Shown here: in pieces, positions 57,540-64,000 of the stretch
Layout: each line of letters opens with the position of its first letter
Position numbering within the stretch: the stretch's first letter is position 1
Assembly: GCA_950295325.1 (NCBI GenBank)
Contig: OX485807.1
Coordinates: 52,856,440-52,920,439 of the forward strand
Source of the DNA: Polytrichum commune
Lineage: Eukaryota; Streptophyta; Polytrichopsida; Polytrichales; Polytrichaceae
DNA length: 64,000 nt
Reading direction: 5' to 3'
Made by a program: the position numbers and the translations under genes
Notes under the pieces: generated by a model
What the model was told of the DNA's origin: nothing
What the model saw: the letters and a program-made list of their open reading frames with translations, nothing else
Databases searched by the model: none

Positions 57540-58420
57540 CCCATAAGTCCCCAATTCAAAGCGAAGTTGGTTGGGGTGCCTTGGAGCAATCAACTTAGAG
57601 TTGAGTTGATAATCTGGTAACTCGGAGAAGAAGCAGAAGTGAGAGAAAAAGGGCCACTGGTTAGTGAGGGGAAGCAAGGCGCCTTAAACCCATATGGTTT
57701 GGGTGAGGGCGGAGAGGCAGGTATAAGGGGAGGGTCTTACCACTCTCCTTTCGAGTATACTTGGACTTTGACTTGGGGCGCAGACTATGGGCTTTGCCCC
57801 ATCATGGTTACTGGTGACTAATACTGAATACTGTTATTTGGAACTGCTTAGTGGGGTACTTGGACTATGGAACCATGCTACTGAGGCTCTGGTAATTGGT
57901 ACGCTCGCTCACTCGCTTAGGTTCCCCTTCGTAGTTCTAGTTACTAGACTTTTAATGGAATTTACACATTAACACAAGTATAATGACAGAAAAGATGTTT
58001 TATGCAATTCCATCTAAGAAACTAAGTGTTAACTTATCCTTTTAAAGATGACTGGATATATGTTGTGGTTACTCCTGCTAACCTGTGGTTTTGGCCTTGG
58101 TTTGGATACGTGACACTGGGTTCTTAAAAGACTATGGTTGAGCCGAGACTCTCTGTGTTGTGATTTCATAATGAGTATATTAAAATCTCTTTGGTTGGGT
58201 TGTGAGGAGAGAGACTGCCCTGATGTATGTACTGCTTTGGGTCATTAGTTTGTATTAAGTTTGGAGTTGTGCTAATATTACGGCGTTATGGAACAACGCA
58301 ACAACGAATGGTATGGTGACACATTGATTCTAAGCCTAACAAAGGTATGCTAGACTTTACTTTTGTCTTAGTTTCATGGAGATGATTGGATGTCTTTGAT
58401 TGAGAATTAAACCTTGTTTA
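57540..58420 (+). repeat. Distant relative of the R1 repeat
   Basis: The order of landmarks follows R1 with heavy divergence: CACTCGCTTAGGTTCCCCTT, AGTTACTAGACTTTT, TTTTGGCCTTGGTTTGGATA, AAAAGACTATGGTTGAGCCG and GGTTGTGAGGAGAGAGACTG. This shows R1 belongs to an older family that still varies in this genome. No open frame here is convincing. Confidence 0.5.
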
Positions 58421-60157
58421 ATTATAAACTGGGTGGGAACTATCTGCAGGGTCAACATCTTTTGAGCATGGCTTGGACATACTTCCATGTTACAAATAGT
58501 TTGAAGACTAATTTCAATAATTTCCTTTCGAAGTCACGGAAAAAAAACACATATGATGTTTGCATGGTGTCACCTGGTAATAACTTAAAAGTTGTAAACC
58601 TGCTCTCATTAACTAGTTCAGACAATGTTAATAGGAACAAATAATTCTTGTCCATGTTATCTTTCCAAGCATGCTGCTCCTCTTGCTTATTCTTGAGACA
58701 TTGTAAGATGTCAGTTTCAACTCAATTTCGTGCAGATAATGTCTATTTCGATAAAAAAACTAGGTCAATCAGAAGTTTCAACTCCTGATGCAACTCCTCA
58801 TTTGTAGAAACATGCGCATTGCGCATATGTGCCATTCTTATGAGCAACCCTGACAAGAAAGTACAAAACGCAAGGATCGCTATAATAGAATTATCACGTG
58901 TTCATGTTAGTTGGAACTAACGACTCACACCCAGTGCCCTGGTTCCATGGAGCGGACAACCCTTGGGCTTCCCGGGCAAAAGTAATGTGGGTGAGGCTTG
59001 TCACATTCCTCAAGACAAACAAATGCCTTCCCCAAATTCTGAATGCTCCTTCAGCTGGATTGCTCTGTCAACGGACCATCTGTCAATTTAGGCTGCTTCT
59101 GGATTGGGAAGTCCATAATGTAGTTACACCGGATACCGTGGAATATGGTTTGAGTACTGCATTACATTGTTATTGTAGAGGTTGTGACTTAGATGATGAG
59201 CTTGTCTCAAGTAGTCTACTGATGCACATGCCAGGTTGTTTGAACTTGTGAGTTTTATCATCTAGCTAAGTAGTCAAATTTCGAAATGAAAATGAAGCAT
59301 GATGAAGTTTGCGAACCTTGTCAATGAGAATTTCAAAGATCAAGAATCTAATTCTTGTTTGTTACGTTGTCAGTAACTACGAGGATAGTAATTGTCCAAT
59401 TGTATCATATACTCAAGCCTCTTGTCAATCATGCGGATCTGCGTTTTCCAATCCTCATACGATGGCGCTAACAACGCACTAAAGGAGGCCGATCACTTGT
59501 TTCCAGACCCAACCATGTTCATGTCGCAGCACAAATTCCACCACCGCTACATCAACAAAGCAACCCTTCTACGCCGCAACCGCCAAAGCTGGACTATTGA
59601 TGCCGGCCTAGAATCAAACCAAATACCGGTTCCTAGTCAAAACTGGGGCGGCAGGCATGGACTACAAGGCATACGATGTGAAGTTCCACAAGGAGATGAG
59701 TGAGGAACTTCTTGTCGGCTCTTAGGATCATGTGCTGTTTGACATCTTGCGAGATTTTGTGGAGAGAGCATGGCATGTGAACGGAATGCATGGAAGTACT
59801 TGGTGCAATGTGGATATCAAAGTGATTGCAAACCTTTCATTCTCGAGGTCAATCCTAAGTCCGCTTTGTTCTTACGTTGGGAGCACGAGTGGGAGGATGC
59901 CATGATCCGGGAAAACCCTCATTAATGTGGTGATCACCACCAAAGTGCTGCAGATTGGGAGGTCCAATTCAGAACTTAGCATTATTTCCTTGGCAGATGT
60001 TTTCGACTCAACTATGCAACTCCGTATTGAGCGGTTTGAATTCTCCGCCACTTCGCCCTCCAGATTAGCAGATTTGCGACGCCACCCACCCCCGTTGCTA
60101 CTTCTGACCCTGGACCCATAGGGTGGGCTCGATTTCAGGTATTTAAGAGTAATCCCC
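58421..60157. other. Coding-like debris without a family
   Basis: Plus-strand segments with protein-like composition occur at 58898-59251, 59392-59703, about 59640-59890 (FVERAWHVNGMHGSTWCNV) and 59927-60121 (ending LRRHPPPLLLLTLDP). They change phase and contain stops. The last ends just before the 18S fragment. I cannot assign any of them. Confidence 0.3.
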
Positions 60158-60419
60158 AGGTTATAAACTCGTTGAATTCATCAGTGTAGCGCGCGTGCGG
60201 CCCAGAACATCTAAGGGCATCACAGACCTGTTATTGCCTCAAACTTCCATCGGCTAGACGCCGATAGTCCCTCTAAGAAGTTGGCCGCGAAGAGGATTCT
60301 TCGCGTAACTAGTTAGCAGGCTGAGGTCTCGTTCGTTAACGGAATTAACCAGACAAATCACTCCACCAACTAAGAACGGCCATGCACCACCACCCATAGA
60401 ATCAAGAAAGAGCTCTCAA

Positions 60420-60458
<39 letters not shown>

Positions 60459-60482
60459 CCGTGTTGAGTCAAATTAAGCCGC

Positions 60483-60561
<79 letters not shown>

Positions 60562-60620
60562 TACTTTGATTTCTCATAAGGTGCTCGCGGGGTCATCAAA
60601 TTAACACCCGCGAATCCCTA

Positions 60621-60701
<81 letters not shown>
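60158..60701 (-). rRNA. 18S rRNA gene fragment, cut by a copia insertion
   Basis: Reading the minus strand, the sequence is nuclear small-subunit rRNA from TTTTCATTAATCAAGAACGA through GATCAGATACCGTCCTAGTC, AAACTTAAAGGAATTGACGG, TTTGACTCAACACGGGGAAA and GCATGGCCGTTCTTAGTTGG, ending at GATGAATTCAACGAGTTTAT. This is about 544 nt of the 3' half. The 5' part is separated by the LTR at 60702. The last few hundred nucleotides of 18S (including the decoding-site region and ITS1) are missing on the left, where unrelated sequence begins. One variable stem (GGATTCGCGGGTGTTAATTT) differs from seed plants and fits a charophyte or other non-seed streptophyte. It is a broken copy, not a working gene. Confidence 0.92.
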
Positions 60702-61003
60702 TGTTAGGAAACTAACTGAGTAGGCAAACCAGCAGCATAACGATATGAGAGAAAGAAGTGAGTTCCTTGAAAATCAGGGGGGTATATATACCCTTGTACA
60801 CTGCAGGTGTAATTACTGTATCAGTAGGTACTGACAGCCTACTCCACTAACTCGGCGGCTTCCCTCCACTACCTCGGTAGGTGAGCTTAGTAATTAGCCC
60901 TTATCGCCTAGTCAGACCCTGGACCTCAGTAGTTAATACCGGCGGCTCCTAATTAGGGCCTGACCTATCTTGGGTTGTCTAGACTATATCCTAGTCTACA
61001 ACA
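60702..61003 (-). repeat. 3' LTR of the copia element (302 bp)
   Basis: In element orientation the LTR starts TGTTGTAGACTAGG and ends CCTAACA, giving TG and CA ends with a short inverted repeat. GGGTATATATACCC (about 60780-60793) is a good TATA-box candidate. The LTR abuts the polypurine tract on one side and 18S rDNA on the other. AAAAC (60697-60701) would be one copy of the target duplication; the other lies outside the window. Confidence 0.85.
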
Positions 61004-61017
61004 CTCCTCCTCAACCC
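61004..61017 (-). promoter_or_regulatory. Polypurine tract of the copia element
   Basis: On the minus strand GGGTTGAGGAGGAG ends exactly where the LTR begins with TGTTG. This is the expected primer site for plus-strand DNA synthesis in LTR retrotransposons and confirms the element's orientation and LTR border. Confidence 0.85.
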
Positions 61018-61090
61018 GAGATGGTCTCATTAAAAACTTCATTAAGCAAAACCCATTGGGATAAAATCTTAATGAAGAAAAGAGTACCTC

Positions 61091-64000
61091 TCACATGTGG
61101 TTGAGCTCATGAAGTGATTTCATTCCCGCGGCATCTACCAGCCTTTTGTGTTTATAGGCTGGTAATGCCTTGGTGAGCATATCAGCTATGTTATTCTCTG
61201 ATTCAATCTTCCTAATCTCAATTTGTCCAGAATCTACCAGATCCTGTGAGAATGAAAAGATATGAGGGCTGATATGCTTTGTTCTATCTGCCTTGATAAA
61301 CCCTGATTGCATCTGCCTTACACATGAGGCATTATCCTCATAAATTGTCGTTGGTTTATCTTGGGCCTTGATCCCGCATTGCTTCACAATGATCCCCTCC
61401 ATAGTACGGAGCCATACTGCCTCCCTGGCAGCCTCATGAAAAGCGAGTAATTCCGCATGATTGGTTGATGTGGCGGTTATGGTTTGTTTAACCGACTTCC
61501 AAGATATCGGGGCCCCATCCCGGATGAAGATGTACCCTGTCTGGGATTTTCCTCCTACCTCATCCGTCCTGAAGCCTGAATCAGCATAGCCTGTTGTTTC
61601 TTGGTCTTGGCATTTTCTGTAGTGCAATCCTAGATCCTCGGTGCCACGTAAGTACCTCATTAGGTGTTTAACTCCATTCCAATGTCTAGCCGTAGGGTTT
61701 TGGCTATGCCTTGCTAGTATACTAGTAGCAAACCCTATGTCCGGTCTAGTATGTGTAGTCAAGTAAGTAAAGGCCCCTATAGCCGTGAGGTAACGTTGTT
61801 TATCTACAATCTCCTCCTCCTCCTCACGGGGACTATAGGGGTCGGCCTTAGTTTTACTACGCCCAATCATTGGTGCGGCTAGTGGATGCGACTGATCCAT
61901 ATTGAAATTCTTAAGCAATTTCTGAGTATAGGACTGTTGATGCAGTAGTATACTGCCATCACTAAGATGCTGTATTTGTAGGCCTAGGCAATACGAAGTT
62001 TTACCTAGTATCTTCATGTCAAACTGTTGGACTAGCAGATCTTGAGTGTATTTACATAACTCGGGTAGTCCAATGACATTTAGATCATCTACGTATACGG
62101 CTACAATAACAAAACCAACATTATTTGTTAATGTAAATATACAAGGTAATGCAGGGTTGTGTACAAAACCTTTGGATACTAAGTAGTTGCACAAGTGATG
62201 ATACCACGTACGTCCAGCTTGCTTGAGGCCGTAGAGCGCCTTCATGATTTGTAAGCCTGTATGTTTACCGGCAGTTGCAGCTGGTACGTGATGAAGAAAT
62301 CCCGGAGGTGGTACAATGAACAATTTGGTGTCTAAAACACCGTGCAGGTAAGCTGTGACCACGTCCAGCAAAAATATGTGCAAGGACAACTGAACGGTTA
62401 AGGCAAGCAAAAACCGAAATGAAATAGTGTCCATTACAGGGGAATATGTTTGATCGAAATCAATTCCCGGCCTTTGGGAGAAGCCTTGGGCTACCAGGCG
62501 TACCTTGTACCTGGTTATCGTCCCAGTGGTATCGTACTTGCGAGTAAAAACGAGTTTGTGGCCAATCGGATGTTTGTCCAGGTTAGTGACAGTTGGCCCA
62601 AAAACTTGATGCTTTCGGAGTGAGTTATACTCAGTCTCGATGGCCTCTTGCCATTTCGGCCAGTCCTCCCTGGATTGGGCCTCTTCCAGAGATCCAGGGT
62701 CGTAGTCTATGTTCCCAGCCGTGTAGTTGACCTTGGGTTTAGTGGCTCGTTTGGCGGGCTTGGGTGGGGGTTTAGGGGTGGGATTAGGAGCTGGTCTTTT
62801 CTGGGGTAAGGTGTTGCCAGTCCCGGGTAACGGATTTTGGATAACCCTTGGGCCTGTGGCGAAGCCGTCGGGTACCTGTTCCGCGAGCGACTTCAGGTGT
62901 AGCAACTTCTTGACTTCATCATCCCCTAGTGAAGTTGGAGGGTCGGGATTCATGGTCAGGGTCTCGGGTGCAGAAAACTCAAGTTTCTGGTTGGATTCGG
63001 GAGTTGAGACCTGAGGAAATATGTGTTCGATAAACCGGCAATTAACGAACCTTGCCTTAAGTAGAATCCCTGTTGCTGGTACCAGGTACCGAATGATCGA
63101 CGATGAGTCAAACCCAATGTAAATCCCCTCTTCCCTGTGTTGTCCCACTGTGTGCCTCTTTGGTTCTGCCACCGGAACCCAAACTTGGCAACCGAAAACC
63201 CTTATATGTGAAACATCCGGGGTTCTACCGGATTGTAATTCGGCTGGTGTCTGAACATTAAGTAAGGTCGGTCTCAACTTGAGCAAGGCTGTAGCATGTA
63301 GGACAGCGTGTCCCCACATGGATGTGGGAAGTTGAGCCTGTAGAAGTAAAGGGCGAGTGACGAGCTGTACCTTCTTGATAAAGGCCTCAGCCAGTCCATT
63401 CTGGGAATGCTCATATGGTACCGAGTAGGTTAGTGTTATCCCCATAGCAGCACAGTAGTCCTCAAAGGCGTGTGAGCGAAACTCCATTGCATTATCCATC
63501 CGTAAATGCTTAATTTGATAATCTGGGAAATGGTTGCGGTACCGTATGAGGATGGCTAGTATCTTCGGGAAAACCATATTCCTGGTGGGTAAAAGCGCTA
63601 CCTCTAAGTGGCTACCAGATGCATCAATCAATACAAAGAAGTATTTAAATGCACCAGAAGGAGGATTGATTGGGCCACAGATATCGCCATGAATGCGATA
63701 TAGAGGGGGTGGTAATTCACTTGGTAAATGCCACCGTGAAGGCTTTTTACTAAATTTTCCCTGGATACATGCGATGCAATCTTGCACCTTATGAGCGTCT
63801 GAAGTGCTCAAGTTGTGGCCTAAGGTAATGGGTAACATCCTACGGAACACTGTTGTTCCTGGATGTCCTAACCTCCGGTGCCACAAATCCTGTTTGGCTG
63901 TATTGTAACGGGGTAGCCCCGTAGCCAGGTTTTGGCATCTTGGCCGTGGGCCCTCAGCCCAGGCCGCCATACAAACCTCTTCCTCATCTCCTAGGGAGAA
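61091..64000 (-). CDS. Ty1/copia pol polyprotein, 5' end outside the window
   Basis: This is an uninterrupted minus-strand frame of 970 codons that runs off the right edge. Numbering from the first internal Met (63970): GAG-pre-integrase with zinc ligands H31, H36, C65 and C68; integrase core with D96, D159 and E195, the DDE triad; a Pro- and Lys-rich linker near 390-412; reverse transcriptase from about 440 with YVDD at 626-629; RNase H from about 790 (TGYADSGF, TNHAELLAF and YEDNAS) ending with IADMLTKALP. All catalytic residues I can check are present. The stop is 73 bp before the polypurine tract. Gag, protease and the 5' LTR must lie to the right. The intact frame argues for recent insertion, and the element may be able to move. 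The plus-strand frame at 62727-63014 is antisense to it. Confidence 0.95.
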   Translation of the reverse strand, partial: FSLGDEEEVCMAAWAEGPRPRCQNLATGLPRYNTAKQDLWHRRLGHPGTTVFRRMLPITLGHNLSTSDAHKVQDCIACIQGKFSKKPSRWHLPSELPPPLYRIHGDICGPINPPSGAFKYFFVLIDASGSHLEVALLPTRNMVFPKILAILIRYRNHFPDYQIKHLRMDNAMEFRSHAFEDYCAAMGITLTYSVPYEHSQNGLAEAFIKKVQLVTRPLLLQAQLPTSMWGHAVLHATALLKLRPTLLNVQTPAELQSGRTPDVSHIRVFGCQVWVPVAEPKRHTVGQHREEGIYIGFDSSSIIRYLVPATGILLKARFVNCRFIEHIFPQVSTPESNQKLEFSAPETLTMNPDPPTSLGDDEVKKLLHLKSLAEQVPDGFATGPRVIQNPLPGTGNTLPQKRPAPNPTPKPPPKPAKRATKPKVNYTAGNIDYDPGSLEEAQSREDWPKWQEAIETEYNSLRKHQVFGPTVTNLDKHPIGHKLVFTRKYDTTGTITRYKVRLVAQGFSQRPGIDFDQTYSPVMDTISFRFLLALTVQLSLHIFLLDVVTAYLHGVLDTKLFIVPPPGFLHHVPAATAGKHTGLQIMKALYGLKQAGRTWYHHLCNYLVSKGFVHNPALPCIFTLTNNVGFVIVAVYVDDLNVIGLPELCKYTQDLLVQQFDMKILGKTSYCLGLQIQHLSDGSILLHQQSYTQKLLKNFNMDQSHPLAAPMIGRSKTKADPYSPREEEEEIVDKQRYLTAIGAFTYLTTHTRPDIGFATSILARHSQNPTARHWNGVKHLMRYLRGTEDLGLHYRKCQDQETTGYADSGFRTDEVGGKSQTGYIFIRDGAPISWKSVKQTITATSTNHAELLAFHEAAREAVWLRTMEGIIVKQCGIKAQDKPTTIYEDNASCVRQMQSGFIKADRTKHISPHIFSFSQDLVDSGQIEIRKIESENNIADMLTKALPAYKHKRLVDAAGMKSLHELNHM

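Noticed and set aside
62727-63014. Plus-strand 95-codon frame
   Set aside because: It is antisense to the Pro-rich linker of the intact copia pol.

Overview
This is a repeat-dominated nuclear window from a green plant or a close algal relative. The support is a land-plant/charophyte-type 18S rRNA fragment, spliceosomal GT-AG introns, short TTTAGGG telomere-like runs, and plant-type CACTA, Ty1/copia and Ty3/gypsy sequences. A charophyte or early-diverging streptophyte is my inference; the species cannot be fixed from this sequence. Little of the window is ordinary gene space. I could rebuild only one complete host gene: a nine-exon COBW/ZNG1-type GTPase at 9508-13903. Two other long reading frames are open: an unplaced 519-residue protein with a 2-oxoglutarate/Fe(II) dioxygenase-like C-terminus (46436-47995), and a copia pol that runs off the right edge (61091-64000).

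Layout. 1-2120: GC-rich non-coding DNA and a modular array built on GGGGCCCC. 2230-8490: a decayed CACTA (TNP2) transposase, an open 242-codon frame, fragments, and six copies of a 20-bp palindrome. 8498-9074: a Tourist-like MITE. 9508-13903: the GTPase gene, with a TA-flanked MITE in intron 7. 13904-20910: AT-rich sequence, old repeats, a MITE that carries a tandem array, and a decayed minus-strand coding stretch. 21037-26110: a long dispersed repeat present again in direct orientation at 50345-56310. Each copy holds a different transposon, and the other copy preserves the empty site. 26163-31900: copia C-terminus and candidate LTR, 220-bp R2 elements and a foldback element. 32640-36960: copia gag-protease and gypsy pol pseudogenes on the minus strand, bounded by two inverted copies of an R2-R3-R1 composite. 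38758-43037: no recognisable gene. 43038-46313: two MITEs with clean target duplications, then the second GGGGCCCC array, interrupted by an inverted-repeat element and lying between inverted 240-bp blocks. 46436-48450: the dioxygenase-like frame and a decayed coding tail. 48491-49331: a second large Tourist-like MITE. 49705-49905: a frameshifted P450 exon. 56311-60157: diverged repeat and coding-like debris. 60158-60701: an 18S rDNA fragment, cut by the 3' LTR of the copia element that fills the right end.

How the parts relate. Most of the window is layered mobile DNA. Paired copies (21-26 kb against 50-56 kb, and 30-32 kb against 37-39 kb) allow the insertion order to be read directly. The ZNG1-type GTPase is the only complete cellular function I can support. 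The most unusual combination is the dioxygenase-like frame beside the palindromic GGGGCCCC array, whose other copy is at the left end of the window.
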